Notes: a model not told the origin generated them from the sequence alone. Shown: positions 33,899-45,896, numbered from the stretch's first letter. The stretch is DNA of 64,000 nucleotides from Panagrolaimus kolymaensis (GCA_028622995.1 JAJQJQ010000029.1:744001-808000); one strand, 5' to 3'. Program-made: numbers and translations.

Positions 33899-34382
33899 AA
33901 TTTATGTAATTTATTACTTTTGATTCTTCGTTTTTTATAATAAATATTATAAAAATTTTTTAAAGTAGTTTTGCTCCTTGAAAATACAATATTTAAAAAA
34001 AGTTATTCCTATTTTTATAAAAAAAAAGCAACATAAACTTTGGCGTAACTAAAAAAATAGTAGAGTTTTCTAAAATGAAATATGATGGATTTAAAATTTA
34101 TCGATTCATGAATTTTTTTTTTTATGTAAACAAAACAATCAAAGGTTTATTTTAACCGAAAATTTTTTTAAATTTCAATGAGGTTTTTTCTTTGTATTTA
34201 CTTAAATCTTAAAAAAATTCTTCACACTGAAAAAAAAAACTTTGCTTTTTGTTTTAACAAAATTTTTTCACTTTTAGTTACTTTGGAATTTTAAACTCCG
34301 CCCTTTTTAAACAATATATAATAGAAAGACGAGCGTCGTCGAGAAATCAAATTAAGGTTTAAAATTTTTCAAGAAATAAAAA
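33899..34382. other. intergenic: promoter region of truncated CDSRGE copy 7
   Basis: Core promoter at 34294-34322; nothing else seen. Confidence 0.5.
34294..34322 (+). promoter_or_regulatory. CCGCC box and TATA box of truncated copy 7
   Basis: AACTCCGCCCTT (34294-34305) and CAATATATAAT (34312-34322), 61 bp before the ATG. Confidence 0.6.
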
Positions 34383-34637
34383 ATGAAATCTTTTCCAATT
34401 ATTTTTATTTGTGCATTTGCTTTTTTAAACGTTGCCTACTCTCAAGATTGTGATTCTCGAGGCGAAATGGTAAACATTTAATTTTATAGTTTAAAAATAT
34501 TTTAAATTTCATAATAATATGTATTTATTTTTTAGGGTTTGACAAGATGTTACATAGATTTATTTAATTCTATAGGTTTTGAAAGTTCTGAACTATCAAT
34601 TCTTTACATACTTGAACAAAAAGTAAAAGTTATTTGA
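34383..34637 (+). pseudogene. CDSRGE-family copy 7, truncated after exon 2
   Basis: Exon 1 (34383-34469) encodes an intact signal peptide and DCDSRGEM. Exon 2 (34536 onwards) gives GLTRCYIDLFNSIGF and then runs into EQKVKVI and a TGA at 34635-34637. Exons 3 and 4 are absent: the next base block is the upstream element of the four-TM gene (34639-34693). The break therefore joins a CDSRGE gene to a four-TM promoter. A secreted 62-residue product is possible but unlikely to fold as the family domain. Confidence 0.78.
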
Positions 34638-34638
34638 A

Positions 34639-34693
34639 TGACGAATAGTTTTAACTTCTTACGTGAACTTCGAGTAATAAAGTAAATACCACA
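34639..34693 (+). promoter_or_regulatory. shared upstream element, copy 5 (four-TM gene C)
   Basis: TGACGAATAG to GAACTTCGAGTAATAAAG to ACCACAC, with one change in the core (GAGTAATAAAG). It ends about 130 bp before the ATG. Further homology to the other four-TM promoters (a TTTTGTCTC block and AAAATTAGGTTTT) follows at 34700-34745. Confidence 0.68.
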
Positions 34694-34823
34694 CGTTTTT
34701 TTTTTGTCTCACAGAAAATTAGGTTTTGAAGAAAGTATTTAAGCAAATAAAAAAAGCTGCGTCATTAATTATTTTAAAAAAGAGTTCTAACTTTGTAATA
34801 AAAAAAAAATTTTTAATAAAAAT

Positions 34824-35422
34824 ATGGGTTCCAATCAATGTTGCTGTTTTCATGTAAAAAGTTGCGCAATTACTGTTGCAATTATTGGAATTGTATTTTC
34901 CATTTTGGCTATTGTAGCTTCAATACTTTCATTATTTTCATCAATATTTTTTTGGTATTACATTCCTTTGGCTTCTTTCTCATTAATTATTTATGTTTTG
35001 GTTTTAATTGGAGTTTGTAAAGAAGATACAACTTTTTTATTTTCTGCTCTGTTTTTCCTTGTAAGTCATTTTCTATAATTACTGCCATCAATAAAACAGT
35101 ATATATTTTTTAGGGAGTTGAAATAATATTTAAAATTTCATTCTTTATTGGATTTCTTCTTATTGGAATTTGTCTTCCCATTGAAATTATAAAACAATTT
35201 GGTGACGTATATAATTTAGATGGTAAATTATATTTTTTTATAGAAAAAAATTAATACAAAAAAATTTCAGTTATTCGAGTTGCATTTATTATTAGCGCTG
35301 GAATTGTCCTTCTTTTAACAATTTACAGTATTTTTACTTTCGTCGTTATTTTTCGAATTCGAAAATATTTCAATTCTTTAAATGGAGAAAATGCTTTTAA
35401 AAACATTATCGTTGTTCCATAA
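34824..35422 (+). CDS. four-TM nematode membrane protein, copy C
   Basis: Exons 34824-35060, 35114-35222 and 35271-35422, 165 residues. The N-terminus MGSNQCCCFHVKSC is nearly identical to copies A and B, with helices IIGIVFSILAIVASILSLF, YYIPLASFSLIIYVLVLIG, ISFFIGFLLIGICL and ISAGIVLLLTIYSIFTFVV. The tail carries FRIRKYF. In exon 2, GIDIFFKILYF of copy A is replaced by GVEIIFKISFF. Introns are at the same positions in all three paralogs. Confidence 0.86.
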
Positions 35423-35530
35423 ATTAATTAAATATTTAAATGTTTATTATTGCTTAAAATAAATATAAAAAACAAAAACTTGGATCCATTACAGAAATTG
35501 AAAAATGGCCCTAATTTTTCTTTCTAATTT

Positions 35531-37452
35531 TTAATTTGGTACAATTTGATTATTGAAACGATTCATACTTTCAGATTGAATATTTAAAACTTTTATTTTT
35601 CTAAAATAAAAATAAATAAATCGTTTACGAAATATTGATGAAGAATAAAATAATAAAATTGATGGAAGAAAATGTTGTAATAAAAATGTCAAGCTAACCC
35701 ATATTGTTGACATAGTTGCTCCAAAAAGTTTTTGAATTGATGGGATATACTAAAAAAAAGTAATTTGAAGCTTTTATAAATTTTAAAGAAAAAAATGGTT
35801 AATAATAACTAAGGAATTTTTGTTTCTGTTATATTTTTGGAAATGGAAGACCCCAAAGCAAAGAAGGTTCATATTTCAAAAAAGAGATGAAAGTTGCTTG
35901 ATACTATAATTAAAAAAAGTTTTTTATTCTAACATATTTTATTAATTTAATGAATTAAAAAAATTTTAATTTTGCCTTTCGAAGCCTTTCAATCTTTAGT
36001 TATGGAAAATGTCTTTTCAGAAAAAAATCTTTAAAAAGGACACGAATATTTTGCGATAACTGTTTCTAGATAAAAGTTTTTGTATTCAATTATTATTTAT
36101 TTTTCTTCATAAAAATTAGCTGCTTCTTTTTTATTTGTCTAGTCTAGCCAAAATTTTATTCTATTACTTGAACTTTTATTTACACCTGTCTTTAAGATGA
36201 GGAATTACAGTTACCAAAAAAACCACCGAATTAATAATTATAGGAAATTCGTACCAACAGGTGCTACCACATTTTTTTATTGAAAAATGTTTCAATATTT
36301 TTTTTAATGGTTGTTTATTATTTGTTTGTTTCACAAATAAATATTTAAAAGTTTAAATGCACAAATAATAAATAAGCATGTTTGTAAAAAAATCATAACT
36401 TCCATTAAGAAAATTTTAAGTTACAGATTTCCCAGAAAGAAAAAAAATGACGCAAAAATTTTTTTTATTTAGAAATTTGTGAAAATAAAACTCACTGCGA
36501 CGAGCGACATGGAAATCAACAAAATAGTTTCCAATAAACTTTGAAGAAGCAAGCGTTTTTCTATTTTTCGAACAAAATCCAATTTAATATTTCGAATTTT
36601 CCACATACCAAAAAAGAAAAAACACAATGCAGAAATGGAGCAAACACTATTGGCATATAAAAATAAGGCGCCATTTATTCTTCGAGTTTGAAGACATTCT
36701 TCCAAATCAATATGAACGAGGCAATAAAAATCTGAATTTACTATAGATTGTATAATTATTGGATAAAAAAACAATATAAGCAAAACAAATGCTGTATTTC
36801 GATTGGACCAAATCTGAAAAAATGAAAAAAGTTTAAATTTTCTAATAAAATTCTTTTTTTTTTGGTTTTCTTGAAACAAATTATAGCCATGAACGGTTCC
36901 ACCATGAAATGTAAAAATCATTTTTTTCATTTTATGGTTCTTTCTTAGAAATTAATTTTAAATCAAAATTTGAATAAAAAACTATTATCTTTTCTTTTTC
37001 TCTGAGTCCTAGAACGAAAAGATACATTTTTTTTTAATTTTAGATTTTTAGAAATTGAATTCTTCCATTTTTTAATATTTTTTGCTAAAACTTACAGTGT
37101 CATATTTAATTGGATAAGCCACAGCGATGCATCGATTGACGCCAATAACACTGGAATATCCGCCTACGCTAATTTGTGCATACCATTTAATTATATTTCC
37201 AATATAATTCATTAAATTTGGATCATATCCAAATGCTTCCGATGCAAGACCAGCAAATAAAAATAAAATATTAACAAAATATTGAAAGAATAATATTTTA
37301 TAAAAACTTCCATTTAAAAGGGATTTTTTATCAAAAAATTGCCAAATCAAAAAATATGTTAATATTATTTCAAAAATTAATAACAAAATTATAAAAATTA
37401 AAGATATTTGATCCATAAAAGAGGCAGTTTGATGAGGAGCAAAAATTGCCAT
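35531..37452 (-). CDS. seven-TM chemoreceptor-like GPCR (nematode serpentine, Srx/Srt-type?)
   Basis: Exons complement(35531-35749, 36496-36813, 37096-37452), 297 residues. Exon 1 holds TM1-TM3 ending in VNRCIAVAYPIKYDT, the nematode equivalent of the DRY region. Exon 2 holds TM4-TM6 with a Cys in the second extracellular loop (EECLQTRR). Exon 3 holds TM7 (TFLLQHFLPSILLFYSSS) followed by a basic tail (IFRKRF). These features point to the Srx/Srt/Srsx group, but the exact subfamily is uncertain. The 36496 exon ends at a GTGAGT donor, giving an intron of 746 bp, more than ten times the local norm. Confidence 0.8.
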
Positions 37453-40400
37453 TTTTCAGGGTAGAATAATTTGAGGCAGAAAAAAAACTAACAAAACAAA
37501 ATACAACTTTTTTGCGTTTTAAAAAAAGACAGCCAGCCTACAAAAGGGATTTTAAAAAGTAATGGGAGAGCTAATTAAATATTATAGTTTTTTCCATACT
37601 TTTTAACTTTTGAAAATTACTTTCAGAAACATATCAATTATTTAATATCAAATAAAAAAATGATAGACAACAAAAAAGTTTATAAAAATAAACAAAACAT
37701 AATTGTATACCAAAGTTGTAAACAAAAAAGTTTACAAAACCAAGAAATATTTTTTTTGTGGCATATTTTCATTTCATTTTTTTTTATTTCTTTTGGTAAA
37801 TTTGTGTTTTGACATTTGAGTAAAAAAGTAAATCCAAAAAGTGTAAAAAATAAAAATCATAAGCATGGGATTTTAATTTTATGTATTAAAAGATTCAATG
37901 TAAACGAAAGAAAAAATAGGATTAAATATTCAAAAAAAAAATTGCAAATAAAAAAGATTTCAAATGATTCGCCAAATAAAAGAAAAACAGAAGAAAGCAA
38001 AAAAGCGACTGCATTGCGTTGTTTATCGATTTTAATTTTTTATGCCAAAATGAAAAAACAAAAAATAAACGTTTCAATGTTGCGGAAGAAATGGGATAAT
38101 CACAACACAATTTTCTTTTTCCTCTCTCATAAAACAAACATTGTAAAATATTCAAGAAAACTCTAACGTAAAAAAAACTTTTGTTTGACTTTTTTCAATC
38201 ATCATTTTTATTTTCCAAATGTTTTTCAAGATAGTTAGACATATTAGTTTTTCTTTGATTTAAATTGGATCAATTTCATCAAAAATGGATTTTTGTATTC
38301 TACAAATAATTTTATTCCATCTTGATTTATTAAAAAATGAAAGACCTAATAAAAAAATCAACCAATTTATTTTGTATCTTTTAAGCGATATATTAAACTT
38401 TTCGTAAAGCTTATGAAAGCGTCATGAAAAACGTTCGTTTTATGTCGGAAAAACAAAAAAAGAGAAAAATGGTGACTAAAATATTCAAAAAATAAAGAAA
38501 AAATGAGAAAAAATTTAAAAAGCTGCTAAATGCTCAATGTAAAAAAATGGAAAAAGTGTTTTTTACGAAGGAATAAGCAACGAACGATTAAATCTTTGTT
38601 TTTAGTGTAAAAATTCAGGGGAAAAAAGTCCAAATATAAAAATAAACATTCCAATATAGCTTTTCAAATTAAATTGTAATTCGTGAAAAAGTTGTTTACA
38701 GAAAAATCCAATATGGATCCATTTCAACAAAATTTTTAATTAATTGAATTTTTTTAGCTAAAATTAGTTAAACTTTTCAAAATGCAATTAATTTTATTAG
38801 ACTTATGTATTAGATTTATAGTATTAGAAATATTATCACAATCATAGGGAAAAAAAGATTACAAAATATTCAAAAATTTAATAAAAACCAAAGAAAAATT
38901 TCCAAATGACGAGCAAACAAAAAAAGGAAACAAGGCAAAGTGGGAAAGAAAAAAATTGCCACAATGCGCGCTGAAAATCTATTTAACCTTTGCCTTTATT
39001 TTCTCTAAAGGAACAACGAAATCTTTTTTTAAACATAAACAAAGAAACATTTTATTGATGCGCCGAAGAGAATCGTATAAAACCTGCTTTGCCATAAAGA
39101 ACTTGTTTTTCTATTTTTTGTTTTGCAAAAAAAGATCAAATAAAATTCCTTTATTTATTTCATGTTTTAAACATGCAAAAAAGAAGAAAATATAATTTTT
39201 TTAATTATATTGAAATGAACGGTTATTGCAAAATAATGCTTAATATTTCTAATTAAATAACCCATTAAAAACATCAAACATTTTATTTTATTTTTCTTTC
39301 TACCAAAAAATAACAAAATAGTTATTAACATATTTTCAAAGTAACCAATCATCGAACAAAAATTGTACTTTTTTCGCTTAAAATTAATGTAATAATTTTT
39401 ACAAAAGAAAAGAAAAAAATATAACAAAGTATTCAAAAAAAAAAAATAATTTCTAGGAAGTTGAGAAAGAGAGAACTTAACCAAAGAAGAAGAAAAATAA
39501 GAAACGACACAGAAAAAAGAAAAATGTCCATATTTTGATGAGCACCGATCCATTTATTTATTTGTTTGTCTCACTTTATTCAAAACGGACAAAGAAACAT
39601 TTGGATGTTATGCAAGATAAACAACATTCATTTGACCTTTGTATTTAGTTTTTTTCTCTAATGAAATCTTCTTCTTTCTTTTTTATTAAACAAAGAAAAG
39701 TTATTTTTGTTTTTAAGAAAAAGAGTCATATATATATGAGAAACAATAATATGCGATAAAAATAATTTGTGGTTTATTCTTCCTTTATTTTTTTGCAAGT
39801 GATTATAAACATGCTCTTAATAATTCCTATTTAATGCTTTGATCGAATGATAGCCAAAACATACATCAAATTTGATTTGATTGTGGTGAAATCCATTGCA
39901 CATAGAGCACACAAATTTTTTTTATGTCTTTAAAACTGTTAATGAATTTTCAAGTTTTAATTATTTTTAACACTTAACCCTTCCTATAACTTGGAATCGG
40001 CAGTTTTATATTTAAAAAAAAATTTAGAACAAAAACTCAAAAGAAAAAGTGTTAAAATATTCAAAAAAAACTAAAAACCAGAAGAAAAATTTTTCAACCG
40101 ATGTTCAAAGAAGAAAAAAAAAGCAACAAGAAAGTCCAAAATTCAGCAAAAAATGAAAAAATTGCGCGATGGACATCCATCCATCTGCTTTCTAATTTTA
40201 GCTTTTTTAAGTCGTAAAAAAACAAAATAACCTTTTCGCCGATGTGTAACAACAAATCAAAAATTAAATAAAATGTTAATTTTTATAGAAAAGAAAGTTG
40301 TTTCTTTTTTTTTTTGCTTTTCATGTTTCAAAGCTTTGTTTTTCTTCGCTAGGATTCATTAATAATTTTTTCATTTTGTTTTTGTAAATCAGCTTTTTAA

Positions 40401-43400
40401 AAAGTTATTATTTTGGTGATAAATTTACGCTTAACGAAAGAAACATTTCGCTGATGTGTCAAAAATAAAAAACATGCTTTGACATAAAGAAATTTGTTTG
40501 ACCCATTTCTTCTTTTTTTCGATACGATTGAAAAAATTGACAAACTATATTAAATCTAATTTTAAAAGATGTAAAAGTAAAATTGGTCATTTTTTAATAT
40601 CAAATTTGAAATGCGCGATAATTTCGAAATAATCTTTTTATATTTTAGTATATGTATTAAATTTATTATTAACATTAAAACACATTTTTCATTTGACTTT
40701 ATAATAATCGATCGTTAAAAGCACATGAAAATATATTTTTAAGCAAACAGTAATCGATTAGGTTATTTTCATTTCAAATTACATTAATATTCACAAAAAA
40801 TGAAGAAAAAAAACTAACAAAATATTCAAAGAAAAAAACTACTAAAAAATGAATCATAAACGCGCGAAGAAAAGCATCGAAGTGAAATTTGCTTTAAAAG
40901 AGCAAAAGAGCATATATTTTTTTAATGCAATACAAAAAGAAATTCGGCTTTAGTCTTTCTCTAGTAAATGAAGGAACAGAGAAACAAAGACACCTTTTTG
41001 AATAAAAATAAAAACAAAATTTTTTTTCGGAGGTGTTAAATAAATCAAATAATGTGTTTTCAGGAAAAATAGTTGTTTCTACTTTTCGCTTTGAAAAAAA
41101 CAGAGGAAATATTTATTTAAAGGAAAAAATTTTGCCATAAGATCATGTTGTTAACATGGAAGAACAACAACAGCTAAAATTTTAAAAGATAATAGCTAAA
41201 GAAGCCAAAATAGATAAATGTAACATACGATGTCGGACTTTCAACTGAAGTCAAAATGTTCGGATTTTTTCCGAATGTGTTAGTCATATGAGTCACCATT
41301 TGTCATAAACAAATTTGTGTTACTCATTTGTTATTATTTTTAACGAACAGAGATTCGATAATAAAATTTATTAAATTCTATTTTTAAAAATGGTATAAGC
41401 AAATTTGCTATTTTTTATGGGTATTAAAAATCGAAAAAATGTATCGTAATGACAAAATAATGACTTTCTTTTTTTTCTATAAACAATAAATAACCCATAA
41501 AAAAGTAGGACACAATTTTATCTTTACGCTTTTTATTAATTCATAAAAAGTTTTTTATAAAACACACTTTTAAGATAATCGAAATGGAATTGGAATTTTT
41601 TTCGTCTTAAATTGATATTTTTTACAAAAAAAAATTTAACAAAATATTCAAAAATATAAATATTTACTAGTAAAAGTTTTCGTGCAAAAAAAAAGAAAAA
41701 AGAAACAAGGATAAGAAAGAAAAAAATTTCGTCATTTTACGTTGTTACGCGCTGATCTGACCTTTGCCTATATTTTGTCTTAAAGGCTTTTTTTTAATGC
41801 AAGCAAAGAATAATTTCGCTGAGAATAATTCATTTAATTGAGACACACTATGTCATTAAGAAATTTGTTTTACTCATTTTTTTTTTGCGATCGGATCATA
41901 AACATGTGTTGAAGCCCTTTGATAAATATTGATTTTCTTCTCCCTTTTGTTTGTTTTCCTCATCGCATATGTTTGAATCACCATTACATCCTTTACCGTT
42001 AAAATTACGACTTCAAAAAGTTTTAAAATAACAATTGCGATATCAATGATCACAGCAACTCAGAAAATTTTTTAAAATGCATTTTCAAGCTTTTATTTAC
42101 TTATCTCAAAATCCATCATTTAACTTAAAACCGTCATTTGTTGTATGTTAAAAACTTTTTAGAGGAAACCCACAAAATAAAAGTTATTAAAATATTCAAA
42201 AAATATAAATAAAACAAGAGAAAGTTTTTCAAGGGATGCTCAACAAAAAAAAAGCAAAAAGAAAGAAAAAAAAATTCAGTCAAAAAATGCGAGACGTTAA
42301 TCAATATGTTTTTTGGCTTTAGTTTAAAAAACCTTTTCGTATAAAAATAAAAACAAAAAAAAGCTTTTCACCGATGTGTAATAATAAATTCAAAAATATG
42401 TTTGTATGTAAGATAGTTGTTAGTTTATATTTTTCCTTTTTAAAACATGGAAGAAAATATTTATCCAATAATTTATCTAATTTATCTTCAAATAATTTGG
42501 GACTTTATTCATTTTTGATTGATTCAATAATTATTTCTTCTGCTATTTAAAAATTATAACAATATTTGACTTGTTTCTTCTTATGATTGGCTTTCTTACT
42601 TTAATAGTCTAAAAAATTTGATACTTTGCATATTTTTTCAATTCGATGAGTTTTTCAATAAAAAAATTAACAAAAAAGGGCTTCCAAAATATTCAAAAAT
42701 AAAATCGATGAGAAAAAAAATCAAAATGTGTTTTCAATCAACAACAAAAAAAGAGAGAGAAAGGTAGCTTTTTTTCTGAATGTCGAAAAAACAAATCTAT
42801 GTTTGTTTATTTCTTCTTTTTTGCCGAATGGAAAAAAACCAATAAACGTTTCAATGTTGCAAAAAAAAAACAGGATAGGTAGGAAAATTTTTTATCCTTT
42901 TCCCATTCTCATAAAAAGGCGCTGTAAAATATTATGAAAAGAAGTTCTAACTTTAAAAAAAGTTTTGTTGAAATTTTTACAGTAATGTTTCTTTTTTACC
43001 TGTTTATCCAATGAATTTGACTTTTAGGCTTTTGATTAATTTAAATTGGAGCTTGCTTTTTGATCATCAACTGATTTTTTTTACATTTATGATTTCGCAG
43101 AATAATTTTATTCCATTGCGTTTAAAAAAAAAATTAACGGTTTAATAAAAAAAAATCGTTAAATTAATTTGGTATTCTTTATTTAATTAAATAAAACATT
43201 TTGTAAAGCTTATGAAAGTGTTTTGAAAAGCGTTTATTTTATGACAAAAAAAATTAAGAAAAAAAAAGATGATTAAAATATTCAAAGAAAATAACATATC
43301 CAAAAAAATTTTTAAGGCTGCTCAATGAAGGAAAAAAAGAAAAAAAGTCACTTTTTAGGAAAAAATAAGCATCGATTAAATCTTGTTTGTTTTTAGTGTA

Positions 43401-43638
43401 AAAAGGCAGCGATAAAAAAAGTTTCAAACGAAAAAAAGAAATAAATAAACTTTTGGCTGCTGGAAATAAAAACTGCTAATAGGAACTTTTCGCAATTTTA
43501 AAAAAGCAAAAAAAAATACTAAAATTAAACATTCTGTAATTTTTTTATTAGGTTTGTTTCTTTTTCAAAAAAATATATGTAAAAAAATTTTTTACATTCA
43601 CTTTTATTTAAACCAAAGAAGAAAAAAACCAAAAAAAT
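37453..43638. repeat. 6-kb gene-free region with a degenerate tandem repeat array
   Basis: The string AATATTCAAA, with an A-rich flank, recurs at about 37925, 38145, 38480, 38866, 39428 (as AGTATTC), 40056, 40820, 41643, 42190, 42688 and 43277. Most spacings are 400-800 bp. Between the anchors, related phrases return in the same order: an A-rich tract with TGCTCA, CGCGCTGA or a similar string, a CTTTGCCT..TTTTCTC block, ACAAAGAAACATT, a GATGTGTCAA-like string and CATAAAGAAATTTG. 37860-38400 and 42680-43200 are the best-matching units, sharing AAACGTTTCAATGTTGC and AATAATTTTATTCCAT. Short ORFs inside are low-complexity and not conserved between units. I see no gene. Confidence 0.65.
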
Positions 43639-45274
43639 TCAAACATGTACGGTGGAACTTTCATCAAAATCATATTCCACGTCATCAGAAAAATGGACGC
43701 TCCTCTTTGGCGAAAGCGTGCTTGATCGTTCTTTATTATTTGTATTTGTTTCATTTAGCGAAGTTTGTCTTGCATGCGAATTAGCCGCGGACATTTCTAT
43801 TGTTGAAATTGTTATTTCTGAAGTTTGTCTATTTAGCCGAGAAGAATTGGAAGTGGATGGCAAACGCTGGGGTAAATTTGGTAATGGAGGCTAAAAAGAT
43901 TTGTATTTCAAAAATTTGAATAAAAATTAATTTATTTTTTTATTTACCAAAAAATCTTGATCATCTGAAAGCACCGTTAATCTTCGAGTTGCCATAGCTT
44001 CAATTCCCATTAATTTATTCATTAATGTTTTAAATTTCCAATAATTTTTTGTATTTGACATTGTTTGAATATCGATTGCAAAAAGTAAAGGATAAAGTAG
44101 CTGGACATTCCTTTCAGTAAAATTTACATCGGATAAAACTCGTATCAAAACTTTATCTCGAAAATGAATGAGAAATTTTTTTCGCAATTGAATATTTGGA
44201 TTGTATTTCTGGAAATTACTTTGCTTAAAAATATAAAAAAAAGGAAGACTAAAATTTTATTTAAAAAAAAAATATTAAAATCGGAGAAATAGTCTCAAAG
44301 CGAAAATAATATTATATTTTTTATTCTCAAAACGAAAATAGAAAAAAAATATATTATTCTTTTTTTACCTCAAGAACATAAACCATTCCAAAAAAATTAG
44401 GTAAAATATGTAAATAAATATTTTCCCAAAAATCTATAAATAAATCCAAACAATCTTCATCCAAAATTCCTTCCAATTGTTCTTGAGGGCATTGAAAATG
44501 TTTGCAAGCATTATTTTCCAATGTTGAAGCTATCACTCCATTCTAAAAAAAAGAAAAACATTTGAATTTGTGACTCCACATATTTTTTTTATCACTGAAC
44601 AGCACTCTTTTCTTTTTGCAAGCAAGCATATGTGTATTAAAAACGACGAACCTCGGTAAATAAAAAATCGATTAAATTTAAACGAGTCACTGCATCCATC
44701 GCTTCAATCGATGAAGCTATTTTATGTCGACTATCATAATTATGAACGGTTCCTTGTAAAGCTGAGAGAATTTCTATTTGGCAGCTAAAAAAAGTAACTA
44801 AATTAATAAAAGTAAAAGTAAAAATTTAGGCGATAAAAAATATATTCCTAGAAACAGTAAAAAATGCTTTAATTTTAAATTTAATGTCAACAGCCATAAA
44901 TTCGTAGCAAGATTTGGTGAAAAAAGATTCCATTATTTTGAGTTTAAAAACGAAAAAGCCATAAAAAAAATTAATATTTATTTAATATAAAAAATGGAGG
45001 GTAAAAGCCTTTTTTTGACGATAATGTTTGTTGGTTTAAAACTTACGTCCAATTAAAATCCATAATTTTTGACGAACTTGTACTTGGTGTATTTGGAACA
45101 GGAAAATTAGGAAATTTCATAAGTTCTGATGGTTTTCTTGGTGGTGGAGTATTATTTGCTTGTTGTGAATAAGCTACAAACAAACAAAATCAAAGAAAAA
45201 ATAGAAAGCAAAACCATTTTATGATCCATCAAAAAAAAAGCAAACTTACAAATTGCTGCAGGATGACTAAACAT
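43639..45274 (-). CDS. PRR5/Protor-like HbrB-domain protein (putative TORC2 subunit)
   Basis: Exons complement(43639-43890, 43948-44223, 44369-44542, 44652-44784, 45047-45173, 45250-45274), 328 residues. The start is the ATG at 45272-45274, a 25-nt first exon. Residues 10-50 are Pro/Ser-rich. The HbrB-like domain follows: NGVIASTLEN, then DLFIDFWENIYLHILPNFFG, then RKKFLIHFRDKVLIRV and NYWKFKTLMNKLMG. These match human PRR5 signatures (KGMVILRDKI, WDFFFSDVLPML, LALLHFRNAITL). The C-terminal 85 residues are Ser/Thr-rich and disordered (SPKRSVHFSDDVEYDFD), with possible phosphosites. PRR5 binds Rictor in TORC2. This is the most conserved-looking single-copy gene in the window. Confidence 0.82.
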
Positions 45275-45896
45275 TTTTTTTATTTTAATTCAAAACTATT
45301 TCGGGAAATTTTAAACCAAAGTTTCAATTTTTTTTATAAACTTTCAACTTTAACTTTCTCTCTTTTTTCTTCATAGAACTTTCACCACTGTTAAGAAGAA
45401 GAGAGTGAGTGAGCAAACAAAAGCCACATATTTTTTTTGACTCAAAAGAAAGTCGATGATTAAAAGGAGGGAAAAAATGAAAATTTATTGATATCAATCA
45501 TAAAAATTGAGAAAAAAGCAGCACAAAAAAGTAAGAAAGTTGATAAAAAAAATTATGCGCCTTCACGAAATATATTTTCTTTTTTCTTTTTCTTTTGATG
45601 TTAATCGGTTTAATGTTAGCAGCAAAAAAAATGGGAGAAAAATGCTGACCTCCGCTTTTAAAAGTTGCAAGTTAGGCATTTTTAAAAAAAACTATAAAGC
45701 TTTTAATGGAAAAAAGTATAAAAAAAATATGTTGAAATTTTTTTTACCATGCATATCCAGGACAACATTGAGATTGCAGAATAAAATAAATTTAAGCTTA
45801 TACGATGGATATTTTAAGCAATAATAACTTCTTTATGAAGAATAAATAAATAAACAATTTTAAACTCAACCCTTTTTCATTTTTTTAAATCATCAT
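45275..45896. other. intergenic, AT-rich
   Basis: A 105-codon ORF (45507-45824) is Lys/Phe-rich, with no splice or family support, and is not called. Confidence 0.45.

Noticed and set aside
37816..39553. Several ORFs of 77-128 codons in the repeat region
   Set aside because: Lys/Asn or Phe-rich, frames not conserved between related repeat units, no introns or signal features.
43652..43894. 80-codon plus-strand ORF
   Set aside because: Lies opposite the last exon of the PRR5-like gene, which is spliced in frame to the HbrB domain.
45507..45824. 105-codon plus-strand ORF
   Set aside because: Biased composition, no relatives in the window, and no promoter or splice context.
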